Assembly: GCA_021904315.1 (NCBI GenBank)
Contig: CM038925.1
Coordinates: forward strand, 808,501-872,500
DNA from: Sphagnum magellanicum
Lineage: Eukaryota; Streptophyta; Sphagnopsida; Sphagnales; Sphagnaceae
Length of the DNA stretch: 64,000 nucleotides
Reading direction: 5' to 3'
The notes under the pieces are model-generated. The model saw only the letters and a program-made list of their open reading frames with translations. It had not been told where the DNA came from and ran no database searches. Below are positions 26,040 through 38,100 of this stretch, piece after piece (position 1 is the first letter of the stretch; every line of letters begins with the position of its first letter). Both the position numbers and the translations under genes were made by a program.

Positions 26040-26560
26040 ATATCTAGTCCATCCATCCAAAGCTATCACATGTCATGTGCACAGATGAATGGCATTAAAT
26101 TTTAATACTCCTGGAAATTAATTTTAGCCATCTTTTTCAACAACCCCAATGGTGCCATGTGTCCTAGGGTTAAAAGGTTTTTGCTAATTAAAACCAACCA
26201 ACAGTAAATCTGAACCATCTATTTCAACGACACGTATTCTACCATGTGGCAAATTCAAATGTCATATATCGATTTGTAAGGTTTTAAAATTTCTTTAAAA
26301 AAATTGGGCATTGTTTTTTAAAACACCAATTCTACCATGTGGCCTTTTCACATGGCTTTTTGATTTATAAAATTAAAACTCGTTTTAATAAATTTGGACT
26401 ATCTTTTTCTACATCCTCAGTTTTGCCACGTGTCACTACAAAGGTGAATGTCAATTTATTTTTTTAATTTGGTGGAAATAAATATGGGCCATCTTTTTCA
26501 ACAACCCTAATGTTACCACTTGTCATGTTCAAAACTGATTTGGATTTTTCCACATGCCAT
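26040..26560. repeat. Degenerate tandem repeat of about 90 bp, five units
   Basis: Units carrying CCATCTTTTTCAACAACCC followed by a CCA(T/C)GTG(T/G) word begin near 26128, 26215, 26308, 26399 and 26489, spaced about 87-93 bp apart. A weaker unit may precede them. Words of the same kind (CCATGTGTC, GCCACATGGCAAC) recur at 35100-35420 near the second CACTA family. Confidence 0.75.
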
Positions 26561-28179
26561 ATTTTCTGAGTTTCTTATTATTTTCATTTGCTGATTTTTT
26601 GTAAATGTTTTTATGCCATGTTTTCAATCTAGGAGGCTTACTGGATTTAAAGTATTAGACACATTGCTAAATGGTTTTAGGGTTAGGGTGAGCTTATTGG
26701 TTTAGGGTTATCTAGGATTGAATGATATTTAATCTAGTAGGCCACATATTCAAATACATGGATCAAGGTTTATAGCCTAAAACTACAATAAGCATATGGA
26801 CTAAATTGCACAAATGCACAAATAGAATTCAACGTTAAGTTTTCTTGTCTTAAACTAAGTGTTGACCTACTTATGCAAATTACTACATAAGAACCAAGTG
26901 TTTGTAAATTCATGCACACAAAATGGCACTTAATCCAACCAACAAAACAATGTTTACAAGAAGCATTAGTCCAACAATAATTCACTTGGCTAATTTAATG
27001 TCTTTTCCTTTCCAAAGAAGGTTGTTGCCCATTACATCTTTCAATTTCAATTAGGGGGGATTGTCATTTTGGTTTAGGACTTACAGTTTCACATTGCCAT
27101 TACTTTCCATTATCCTACCAAGTGCCATTTGATACCAACTTCTCCAACTTGTACACCATGGTGCACACACCCTACCCCATTAATTATACTTGACCCATTA
27201 ATGTCACTATTTGCAAGATTCAACAATAGAACAAGGTCCCTTATTTTCAACTGCACCCCAATAGAAACCCAATTTGCACCTTTAGCATGAATTCAATCAT
27301 GTAAATGAAGCAAGTGTACGCACATGGTTCTTCCTTTCCAGATACATACATTAGTGCTTGTGAAAAACACCATCTTCAACAAATCACACCCAATGACCAA
27401 GAAGCAAAATTCACACCTTAAAAAAAAAAGTGCATATTTATCATTTTTATAAGATTTTTTCGGCCCTTGCAAATTGAAGCAATTTTTCATGCTCACACCA
27501 TTTCCAACCACAGGTCATCCCTCTTCTACTTGGTTTATCACCCACCCATCCCATTCAAAAACCCATTAAACATATGCATTGTGAAGTGTTTAGGGTCACT
27601 TGCAAGGTGCATTATAGCATGTGCAACTTATACATGCACCTTTCTTAACAAACATTAATACAAAAGTGGGGTGTAATTCACTAGCTTAAATCACTTTGGG
27701 ACCTTAAAAGTGAAATAAATTCATTGCATTTTATTGATTTCACCATGGTTAAAGTTATTTCATCATAATATCACTATGTAAACATCATATTTCACTATTA
27801 ATTGACATAATTTAGTATTATAATTTACTGTGATAAATAGGTTTATTTTTATGTTGTTTTAAATACCCTATGTTACTTTATGATATACCTTATATTATTT
27901 TAGGCTACCTTAATTATTTTAACTTATACCCTAAGTTATTATAAGTTATTATGAATTATTATACTTTAAACTATTATGCATTATTTTACATTAGGGTATT
28001 CTAAGTAGTTTATTATAAGCTTTTTATTTTAAGTTATTTTTAATTAAATTATTCAATTAACTTTAGGTTATTCAAGGTCATTTTATTTTATGTTATTATA
28101 AATTATTTTATCCTAAATATTAAATAATTAAATAATTTTAAATAAAATATAATGACCTAAAGTAAAATAACTTAAAATA

Positions 28180-28910
28180 GTCAATAATAGCTTATGAAAA
28201 ATAATTTAAAATAACCTACAATAAAATAACTACCACTAACTTATGATAATATAACCTAGAATATCCAACAATAACTTATAATAAAATAGCCACCAATAGT
28301 CATAATATAACCTAAAATAATAAAAATAGCCATCAATAACCACTGATATAATAACCACTAATAAGCACCAATATCCATTAATATAGCATCCACCCATAGC
28401 CATTAATAAAATAAATCCACCAATAGTCATTGATAACCTATGCTAATTTAACCTAAAATAACCACCAATAGCCACCAATCCAATAGCCATCAATAGAATA
28501 TCCAATACTAAACACTAATAAAATATCCACCAATAAAATAACCACAAATAACCTATGGCAATATAACCTAGAATAACCAATAATAGCAGAAGGTGAAATG
28601 ATTTTCAATAACAAAAAAAAACCAATAATAGCTTCACATAATAAAAAATAGCCAAAAACGAAATAGCTTACAATAGTCACAAATAGCATAAAATAACAAA
28701 AAATAACTTACAATAGTCGAAAATAGCCTAAGGTGAAATAACTTAAAATAACCAAAATTAATTTAAAATAATCGAAATTAACCTACGGTGAAATCACTAA
28801 AAATAACCAAAAATAATTACGAATAGCCATAAATAGCCGTAAATAACATAAAGAGAAATAACTTAGAACAATGAAAAATAGCCCAAAAATAGTTGAAAGT
28901 AACCTAACAT
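28180..28910. repeat. Minisatellite of the CACTA family (reverse orientation)
   Basis: Degenerate units built from AATAGCCACCAATA, AATAACC and TATAAAATA words run for about 0.7 kb. It is the inverted counterpart of 43300-44340. The hydrophobic open frames on the minus strand here are products of the repeat. Confidence 0.85.
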
Positions 28911-29189
28911 AGGTAATATTATTATATTAACAAAAACATTATCCATTTATTAAAATTCAAAAAAATGGTCATTGAAATGTTATTGAATAGCGATATTCAA
29001 AAAAAAATTCCTCAAATGATTTTACACTTTCAAAAGGAAATAAATGTAATTATGTACATTATTCGAAAAAAATTTAATTAAATTTTAATCATTTCGCTTG
29101 GACAAAATCTCTATAAGATATCAATTTTCAAATTTTATGTTTTTGTAATGTTTAAAATGAAATATTTGATAAATAAAATGCAACATAAC

Positions 29190-29400
29190 ACATTATCACA
29201 ACAAGTGTGATGACTTGATGGTAAAGGTATTTGTCTCCATCCTAAGGGTTAAGGGATCAAATTTCACAAATGATTTGTTTGTGGTCAATTATGGTAAGTT
29301 GATCAAATATTTTCTTATGTAATTCCCTCAAGAAGGTGTTTATTTAGGTTAATTACATGGCCTATGTACCTAGGCTAGGTTTAATTTAGCATAAGTAATG
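29190..29400 (+). mobile_element. tRNA-derived SINE-like segment inside the CACTA element
   Basis: GTGATGACTTGATGGTAAAG resembles an RNA polymerase III A box region, and GGGATCAAATTT about 45 bp later a weakened B box. The better preserved copy on the minus strand of the element at 42497-44930 reads TGGCTTGATGGTATGG and GGGATCAAACC. The order and spacing fit a tRNA-derived SINE. Shared presence in both elements implies that it predates their divergence. Confidence 0.45.
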
Positions 29401-29890
29401 ACACACATCAATAATTCATAAGTTGAAAATCATGAAATTATTAATAATATTAAATAATATATTAAATAATTTAAATTTAATTGATTTTCATGTTACCTAG
29501 TTAATTAATTAGCAAGTGAAATGACTTGACAAATTTGTATTTCATTGGAAAGTAACTTTATTTCACTAAATATTAGTGGACCAATTCATTGTCCATAACA
29601 ACTAGTTCCCTCCCCATTCACTAAGGGGTTAACTAATTTCACCATGGTAAAAATGTCCAAATTCATTCAAAATCTAATGAAACCCAAAATGAACTAGGAC
29701 ACATTTTGGTGTAATGAAAAATAATGCATTATTCAAATAATGTTAGTGTACTAAAATGTTTATGCAAACACCTCACATATTGGGAAATAATATTATCAAC
29801 ACATTGGGTATTCTAAATGGCTATAAGTCCAACATATGGATTTCCTTATTATAAATGTTTAAAAGACATGGGGTGTAATGTGATTGAAAA

Positions 29891-30001
29891 CATTACTACA
29901 AAATGTGGGTGCAATTCACTAGTCCCCGTTCATTAGACCTATGAATTCATTTAAAATCCAATGAAATCATTTGGCATACAAGGACACCTTTTGTTGTAAT
30001 G
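29891..30001. mobile_element. 111-bp miniature derivative of the CACTA family
   Basis: The block starts CATTACTACAAAATGTGGG with an AATTCACTAG motif. It ends AAGGACACCTTTTGTTGTAATG, so both family-specific ends are present with almost nothing between. Flanks (AAA and ATA) do not give a clear target duplication. It is best read as an internal-deletion derivative (MITE). Confidence 0.65.
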
Positions 30002-30690
30002 ATATAATTAAAAAAACTATATCACATGCAACCTCATGGACTAGATGTTAAGGGAGTAGGTGGATTACATAGTTTTTGGGGCTTACAAAGCATTATGGAT
30101 AGGAATAAGGCATTGGACAATTGGGGGTTTGAATTTTGAATTTTTGTTGAATTTTGTTTTGTAGTTCATGTTGACGGTGACTTGGGGACTACCAAGAGTG
30201 GGAGTTTTGGGAAAGTTGTGGACATTCATAAATACACATTTTTGGAATAAAAATAGATAAGTAAACGCTTTGTAAATAAACTATAGATTCTGATGTTGAA
30301 TATTACAAATTTAATTTGTTATTTTATTAGTTTCTATAGAACATGAATTTTTACTATAATTTTGTTGAAGTTTTCAATAAACAAGGAAGTACAAAATTTT
30401 CCATTAATTTTCATATTCAATTTGATTTGTGAATTGTGAGGTGACTTTCTGTCCCTCTACTCACAGTTCTATGAAGTGATTATATTTGAAAATACATATG
30501 CTATTGGTGAAGGAAAAAATTAGAAAGTGTATATCTAGATATCAAATTGCATTTGTAGTTGGAAACGAATAATTTGCCTCCTATGCATCATTTATGATTT
30601 GGAATTGATAAATGTATTTTCTAAGTTCAAACATTCCAAATCCTAAAATTTTATGTTAAACTCCCATCCACCAACTTTTAAAGATTTAAC
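30002..30690. other. Intergenic DNA, possible LTR remnant
   Basis: The segment near 30050-30230 loosely resembles 40915-41080, sharing a GTTTGAATTTTGAATT core. No gene is recognised. Confidence 0.3.
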
Positions 30691-30698
30691 ACTATGCT

Positions 30699-31270
30699 CA
30701 ACTTCATAACAGACCACTAGTCACTCAAAACTTTGTTCCTATCACATACGTTACCCAAATCTGATTTGCGTTAGTTCATTGAAAAATTACTTACAAGGCA
30801 CATCTGTCTACCAAATTTCAAGCTCTGCATCCAAATCAATAAAAGGTTGTGGAATAGAACCCGAAAGGGTTTCACTAAGGTAAAAAGTTCAACTTGACAA
30901 CATACCTCCAATCACTCAAAACATTGTTCTTATCATTTATGTTATCCAAATTTAGTTTGTTTTAGTTCATTAAAAAGTTAATTACAAGGCACATTTGTTT
31001 ACTAAATTTCAAGCTCTACATTCAAATCAATAAAAAATTATGGCATAAAACCCGAAAAGGTTTCACAAAGGAAGAAGGTTCAACTTGATAATAGACCTCT
31101 AGTCATTTAAAACATTGTTGCCATCCCATAATTTATTAAAATTTAACTTGCATTAATTCATTGGAAAGTTAACTATAGGGTGCACCTACCTACTAAGTCT
31201 CAAACTTTAGACCTAAATTAAAAAAAAATTATGCTACAATACCTGAAAGGTCTTGTGAAATTTCTCTAAA
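30699..31270. repeat. Tandem repeat of 191 bp, three units
   Basis: Units beginning CAACTT(C/G)ATAA start at 30699, 30890 and 31081, exactly 191 bp apart. Each contains TCACTCAAAAC-, TTCATTG/TTAAAAAG- and TTTCAAGCTCT-like blocks. Divergence grows toward the third unit. Confidence 0.85.
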
Positions 31271-32400
31271 ATCTCAAATTTCCAAAATTACCCCTACTCA
31301 TTTCCATTCTTTCAAAGGTACTACTATCATTCAATATATTATCCCTCTTTCCACCATTTTTTTAAACTAATCATTCTTCTCATCCCAAGGAAAGTTGTAA
31401 GAATAAAATTTTCAAAAATCAATTCAGAAATTATGTCCAAAAAAAGAACTCAAAATGATTCAAATTCACGCCTTTAAAGAAAAGGAAAAAGAAAGAGGTG
31501 AAGGAAGACCCCAACTTGGTGGCCCTTGGAAGTAGAAGGAAAAGCATCCCTTTCACCTCTTCTCATTTTCCCCCCCAACAAATTTTATTTCAACCTTTTT
31601 TTTTTTCAATTGATCTTAAGGTTTTCCTTTACCATGGTTCTAGATCGTTATTTACACCTTTCCTTCCTTTTCCTTGACTTATAAATTATAACCATGCATC
31701 TCGATGTAACAAATATTCCACACATTCATGGTCGATTTGATTTTGAATAAAGATTTTTTCCTTTCCTTGACTACATGACGTCGCATCTGACCACGTCTTA
31801 CAGGCCTCAAGTCGCACAAATGAATAAAAAACCGTTTTGGGAATCATCCCTAAATTTCATGTTGATGCAACATTTTCGTGATGAAGATCCCAAACGACAA
31901 AATGTGCGCCCTCATCTTGAAATTGAACCCCCTTGAACTTAGCATTATCACATTTCTCTAAACTCCCGCACCTTGGTGATTTTGTTGCAAGTCGACTCCA
32001 CTTCTAATGATGAACCTGAAACTATCTGGGAAAGTTTTTATGAAACTAAAGACACCTCCATCTTTGTATGGTCTTCAATTCTCGACGTTAGACACTATCA
32101 TTAGTTGCATGATCTGATTCGTCAACTACCTCTTAATAACAAGGCAAATTACATAATTCGCACCACTCAACGCATCCTAAGTTTCTTGTAATTATGAACT
32201 ATCATTATGGCATAGCCCAAAACTCAACATGTAATTGCAGCTCTTCATGGAACTTATCCATAACCTGAATAAAAGTTTCACTCATCATAAATACCATGTT
32301 GCCATTACCACCCTATCACATTTTTTATCATTATGTTGTTTCGAATTACTCTCATGTTTATAATGTTTGAAGATTATTCTATCTGCATTAGACCTTTCAT
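31271..32400. other. Intergenic DNA, no gene recognised
   Basis: I find no sustained open frame. A GC-richer patch near 31760-32100 may be old retroelement sequence, but no domain can be recognised. Confidence 0.35.
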
Positions 32401-32408
32401 TGACACTG

Positions 32409-33150
32409 TCGCAACCCTAGCCTTAGGCTCGTGACCAAAGCAAATGCTTACGAGAGTGCGGGACAAGAGGGAGGCCTGAAAAACACATCTTATACTCCCG
32501 AGAGTGCAGAAGAGTGTGACAGAATGAACCCTCACACTCCCATAGCAACTCCCACTTAGGGAATTAAAGTCCCGATGGACTCCCGAATCTTTAGGGAGCG
32601 ATTGCAGGGGTCAAACCCATTAGATTGAAAAAAAATTTATATCATTGGAAATCTATTGAAACCTAGATGTCTAAAATGGGCTCGCATGACCCATTTACAA
32701 TCTGAAACACAAGTTATGGCTAAAAGAAAGGCCGAGAGTCAAATTGACAGTTTGATTCCCGATCATTAAAAGTCGAGAATCGACCCGACTTCCTTATGTG
32801 CAGGTGATGTGCCACATATCATTGGAAAGCTCTTGACAAGCGCTATAACTTTGCTTCAACCTTCATCCCGATCAGAAGTCTGCACACAAAGTTATGGGGC
32901 CCTAAAGTTGCGAGAGTCCCAACTTTGGGAATTTCGGGACTCCCATTTAGGAGTTCCGGGACAAAATGCCATTTGGATGTTGGCCTCATGGAGAGGCACA
33001 AAGTATACTATAAGTGGGAAGGTGGTGGCTTCCCCCAAGTCTGGGCTATGGTGAGTCTTGTGAGTTTGAGTTTGCTCGTTGTTCGTCCTAACACCAAAAG
33101 TGCTCTAACTATGCACTAATCAATTCGTTGTTTGGTTTTGTGTAGGTTCA
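32409..33150. repeat. LTR-like block, possibly a solo LTR remnant
   Basis: A GC-richer block begins TGTCGCAACCCTAG and contains CTCCCGAGAGTGC, GGACTCCCGAAT, two ATCATTGGAAA words and a run of GGGACTCCC-like motifs. Part of it (32495-32660) repeats at 8403-8574. The TG start fits an LTR, but I could not fix the right end or a target duplication. The 81-codon frame inside looks non-coding. Confidence 0.4.
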
Positions 33151-33199
33151 TGTGAGTGATTAAGTGCTTGTCATTCTTCTTAATCCCATCTCAGAACTC

Positions 33200-34755
33200 T
33201 AGCATGCCCATATACCCCCAAAGTGTTACAAGCCAGGGAGCATGCCCAACTCCTTGTTTTTTCGCTAGTTTCACTTCAGATTCACATTTGAGTCTGTCAA
33301 GGAGCTTGAAAGTGCATTAGTTTCAACTACTTCATGAGTCTTACACATCCTCACTTACACGGCTACAAACTAAATACCAAAACAAAACCAATGTTTTGCC
33401 GAAGATTACAAGTTTAGCGTCTACTTCTAACCCCAACCCTCTAGACATTCCTCACCCCTAATTATGCAATTGAAGTTTTAAAACTATGACTACCAATTTT
33501 TGTTGAAGAAAAAAATTAACCCTACACCTCATTTGTCTAAAATCAAATTTTGAAAAAAACAACCCCCCATGCAACCATGTGCACTCATCATTCTTTATTC
33601 TAACATGAAATTGCTACAAACCTTTAATAGTTTTACCACACCCGAATATCCCTAATGCAATTCTTAAAAAATTGAGACTATTGCACATGGTTATGTCGGT
33701 ATGGCTCACATGAATCATCTATGGTATTAAAAATATCAGAAAATGAATTGTAATTCAATTTATACTTTTTTACATTGTATTATGGATTATAATGTATTAT
33801 GGATTACAAATTCTAATTATTAGAAATAATCATGAATATGGTGTATTGATGGACTATAAATAGATGTGTGTTTAGAATCAATGCAAAGTTGTGAATGAAT
33901 GTATATCTGTAATGGAAATATGTTGTTACAATAAATGTGGGGTGGTTATGGAAGAATTAAATCCACATCTACCACCAAAAGCTAGCCAAATGGCTTTAAA
34001 TTACAACCATGACATATAGGACTAAAGCAAAACCATAACATAACCATCCCAAAATCTTTTATCTTTGATTACTATAGCATTTCCCACCCTCATTTCTATA
34101 GTTCCAATGACGAACAAATGGGGTTTAAGTTTTAAGATGTGGTAGGCAACCTATACCACATGTATTTCTAATGGACCAATAACTACCCAGATGGATGTGT
34201 ATTGCTACCAAAACATATTAACCTACTTGGCAAACCCATAAGGCACATATTTCAATGTTTCTTAGGTTTAACAACTACAACATCTCCCATCCAGACCTTT
34301 TTAGTTACACATACCAACACACCCCATAATAGAGACCATACATGCCCTTCCCACTAGAAGACATGTTGTCCATTTTAACCATATTTTTGCAACTATTATG
34401 CAACTAATGTCCAAACCAACTTATTTTACAACTAACGGTGTGTTAGTCCTACATGTCCATGTAGTTACAACTTGTTGTAATCACATATGCAACTATAAGA
34501 AAGGTTGAACCAAATTCTAGTTGTAAATGTGACTACATCTTACAACGAATATGATTTTTCATTGAAAATGTAAATGAAAAGCAAACAATGTCATCCAATT
34601 TTGATTGCATCCACCAATGGATGATCATGTAATTGTTTTTGTAACTACAATGAAATTTTTTGCAACTACAAAAATATATTCTACCACATGTATAAAGAAA
34701 CATAGACCACACATGGCAAATTTTGCTATTTCAATTGGATTATTATCCCTTCAAT
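33200..34755. other. Intergenic DNA with a segment repeated at 41.1 kb
   Basis: 33690-33990 aligns in the same orientation with about 41110-41350, sharing CATGAATATG, AATATGTTGTTA and AAGAATTAAAT in order. This may be LTR sequence. 34370-34560 is dense in ACAACTA-like words. No gene is seen. Confidence 0.45.
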
Positions 34756-34990
34756 CACTACTAGAAAAATAGCATTTTGCAATTGTCTTATGTGACTAGT
34801 TTTTAATGGCAACCGACACTTACAACTAAAAATTAACCCAATTGCCTAAGACAAGTTGGAAAAGAATTACAATTGCATTTGACACTCCATATTTGACAAG
34901 TACATATGGTTGGGTTATATGGTTTCATCCACCCATATTCTAGACTAACAATTGCAAGTGTGACTACATGCAACTATAAAGGTTGTGTTC
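34756..34990. mobile_element. Left terminus of a CACTA (En/Spm) element, second family
   Basis: CACTACTAGAAAAATAGCAT is a textbook CACTA terminus. It is followed by many AACTA and TAGTT words typical of subterminal repeats. A decayed transposase-accessory gene lies downstream on the minus strand (35.9-38.1 kb), which would fit one element. I could not find its right end. Confidence 0.6.
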
Positions 34991-35099
34991 CCATTGCAAC
35001 ATGTGTTAATTAGCTAACCCAATTGTATGTGAACATGTGTACTTTTATTTTGTAATTAAATATTTTGTTTTAAGAATTACTTTAACTAATCTAGACCGT

Positions 35100-35420
35100 C
35101 CAAATCATAGTTGTTGAAGTGGGGACACGTGTCGGGTTTAAAGCTTGATCAACCATGTTATGTCACTCTACATGTGGGGAAGATTACAATTAGGATTATA
35201 AGGTTTAACACCCATTGAATTATCAAGATTGTGCCATATGGCAACCTAGTGACCACACAATGTAATTGCAAATGCAATTAGTATTTTGAAAGTTTGAATC
35301 ACCATGTGTCACATGGTCCCACTTTGCAGGTGTTAAGGTTAGGGTTAGGGTTTCCATCATACCGTTTACAGTGTGCCACATGGCAACACAAAAATTATTA
35401 AATATAATTACAAATGCAAT
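35100..35420. repeat. Degenerate repeat with CCACATGGCAAC units
   Basis: TGCCATATGGCAAC (35231) and TGCCACATGGCAAC (35374) each precede a segment ending in GCAAATGCAATTA or ACAAATGCAATTA, about 143 bp apart. The block resembles the 90-bp repeat at 26 kb. A short GGTTAGGGTTAGGGTTT stretch at 35336 is telomere-like but far too short to be a telomere. Confidence 0.5.
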
Positions 35421-35889
35421 TATTGGCCCATGGCATGCAACTTTTGTCATTAATAGTTCTCCGGTTAAGGTGTGCAAGTAAATTAGTAGCATTAACCATT
35501 GCCTTGCCATGTTTGGGTTCCCTACACACCTACACCTACACCTACTTTAACTAATGTACACTAAACATATCACTTTTCTATTATACTCCACTAGTGTTGA
35601 AAAATCAACCAATAAATATTACACACATTAATCTATGATTTGCAATTTTGCATGTCAAAAACCTGTAGTTACTTGACCAACAAATTACCCTTTGTAATAA
35701 CATTGAAATTCCATCCAATGGGGTTTAATGGCCATTTTTCTAATTACAACAACCCATAGGAGTCCATCACGATATCAAGTCTATTAAACCATAGGATGTC
35801 CAAAATATCATTAACACCCAAAAAAGGCCACACTACTCATTAGGGTTTTAGGATCCAAAAATCAATTAGCTCCCAACCAATAATGCCCC

Positions 35890-38100
35890 TAACTTAGGCA
35901 TGCTTTCGCATTAAACGACCTTCCCATACAGTGCTTGAACCTATTGCATCCCTTAATAAACATTGTGGGGGTCATCATTCTCATTTGGCAACAACAACAA
36001 GGTATTGCCTTTACCAACTACAACTTCACTTAACTGCACTTGGAACCATGGCTCCTTGATTACCACCCCATGGTGGACACATCCTTGTCCTCCAACACCC
36101 GTTATCAGCCCCGTTGCTACAACTTCAACATCAAGGTTACATAAGACAATTACTTCCCCTACTTTAAACTGCACATCAATGCCAATAAAAAACCCTCATT
36201 CAATTTGCCATGAGCAACCAATTTAGGAAAATGAAATAAGTTTTTGTTACAACATTGTGTCAAACAGGGCATTTGTGTTCCTTAGTTATGAACTACAGAA
36301 ACTCAAAAGCATGTTGGTATTAACTTACATGATGCCATGCCTTCTCTCTTACATTCCCCACCCTTGCACCAATATTAGAACATAGCCAACTGCTCACACC
36401 TCTTTTAGGTGCTAGCATAATTGTCACTTTTTTTTGCACTTTCTACCACACCAAACCCATCAATGAATACAAATGTGAAACCATGTCAACCATTTCCTTC
36501 ATGCTTATATGTACCTAGACCCCAAACAATGTGGGTATCTTTTTTATCTCTAGAATGTAACTATAAGAACAACAAATCTAGCTTCCACAATCTAACTTAT
36601 GTCCTATTTTAACCATGTAGTTGGTGCAATTCCCAACATCCCACACATGCCATGTTTGATGAAAAGTGCAAGACTACTCCCACAATTGAACAACCTATAA
36701 TAATGTGTAGATTATGACTTTAATGTGTTGGTCACGTTGGCCATTTCGATTGTACCTTTGAGGGTGGACATTGGCGGTTACTCCCATCTACATAGTCACT
36801 GCCTATGGAAGTTACCCCAACTTGAATGTCCTTCCCTAACTTATTAGGATTCTACCCCATATCCTCTCCTATTAACACATAGTTGGGGACATGTGAAGGG
36901 ACAACACCATCCACTTGTTAACCCACCCCTTTTCCTGTAGATATATGATGGGCTTTAGGAGTTAATTGTGTGGATAAAGTGACACTCTCAACCATTGTTG
37001 TGCCTAACCCTAGTCCATCAAAATCTAAATGGATTGCAACACCAAGAATCTTGAGGGATCTAGTCCTTGTAGTAGCATCTACCTCTTTAATGTTGATAGT
37101 GGCTACAATAGTTTTTAGGTTTCTCACATTCACACCATCTTCTCGACATGCTAACAATTGTTGCATGAAACCCTCTACCTTAACATTTAATTTATCCATC
37201 CCTTCAAGAACTTGGGAAACTTGGCCACTCATCTCTAGCAACTTCCTTTCAATGGCAATCATTCGAAAAGACAAATGGGGAGATTGTGATGCATGCCCAA
37301 TAAACCCATCAAAAAGATCCTTATAAATCCAACATAAATATTCCACTTACCAATTACTATCAAACTCATTAAGGTAGAGAAAACATGAAGCAACAAGGAA
37401 AACTCACTAGATACCTAGGCGTGCCACCAAAATTCAATCCCATAGTAGCCATCTCCGATATTAATGGGTTTAGATTTCTACAAACACCCATTTTAGACGT
37501 CATGTAGTGTTCAATGTTGTATGTGGCATGTGAATGCATAATAACTTCAACATTGTGTAGTTTCCATTTGGCCATCACAAAGGTTTAAGGTTTTAGGGTT
37601 AACTTACCAATTTTGCTTCTACAAATGTTTTACCACCATGCCCAAGGTGGCTTACATTTGCAACTGCCCCTCTTGCATCAACCATGTGTTCACTTTTAGT
37701 CTTGGTGTCATGTTGTTGTTAATATATCACTAGTTTGTCCCATTGTTCTCAATCCACTCCAAGTGGGAAGGCTTTGGCACCTTTCCGTGCATACCTTTTT
37801 TTCAAGCGTGCTTTTTCTTCTTTCATAAATCGCCTTACACAATCCCTAAAGCCAACAACACTTCATTCACCACCTAGGTATTCAAATTTCCCATCCAATT
37901 GTAAGCAAAGTCTAACCATGTTTATAAAGTCGTGTTCTATAACCTTAACCACTACCATGTTCAAAGTTTGGGGTGATAACGACCTAATTGCACCATCCCA
38001 AGCATCCTTCCCTTCACCACAATTTTGCCATGCCTTGTCACTTGCACCTTATGGGGTGGCAAGCATTTTTCCCTTCATTTTGTACCTTCAAATTCTATAG
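35890..38100 (-). pseudogene. Decayed CACTA transposase-accessory gene (Transposase_24 / TNPA-like)
   Basis: Read on the minus strand from about 38100, frames broken by stops show CVRRFMKEEKARLKKRYAR, then an EQWDKLVIY segment, then ARGAVANVSHLGHGGKTF. This order is typical of plant CACTA TNPA-like proteins (En/Spm, PF03004-type). An open stretch at 36918-37346 follows, with a heptad-like region (LLEMSGQVSQVLEGMDKLNV). Near 36174-35890 lies KVGEVIVLCNLDVEVVATG, a VGGQ core and LRDAIGSSTVW, which resembles the C-terminal domain found in the same proteins. Several in-frame stops and frame shifts show that it is dead. The family assignment rests on remembered patterns. Confidence 0.5.

Larger units (their letters stand above)
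27653..29716. mobile_element. Non-autonomous CACTA element, 2.06 kb, with an internal minisatellite
   Basis: The left end (CATTAATACAAAAGTGGGG) matches the reverse complement of the right end of the element at 42497-44930. The right end (GGACACATTTTGGTGTAATG) matches the reverse complement of that element's left end. Interiors also match in inverted order, including A- and T-rich arms, a minisatellite and a tRNA-like segment. AAA flanks both ends, as a 3-bp target duplication would, though this is weak in AT-rich DNA. No transposase is seen. The termini have drifted from CACTA to CATTA, so this copy is older than its relative. Confidence 0.8.

Noticed and set aside
28236..28689. Hydrophobic minus-strand open frames rich in Y, W, I and L, resembling small membrane proteins
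   Set aside because: They are direct translations of the degenerate minisatellite inside the CACTA element; the periodic residues follow the repeat.
32809..33119. 81- and 64-codon plus-strand frames
   Set aside because: They fall in an LTR-like block and show no protein family pattern.
35336..35352. Telomere-like GGTTAGGGTTAGGGTTT
   Set aside because: About two units only, in transposon-derived DNA; too short for an interstitial telomere array.
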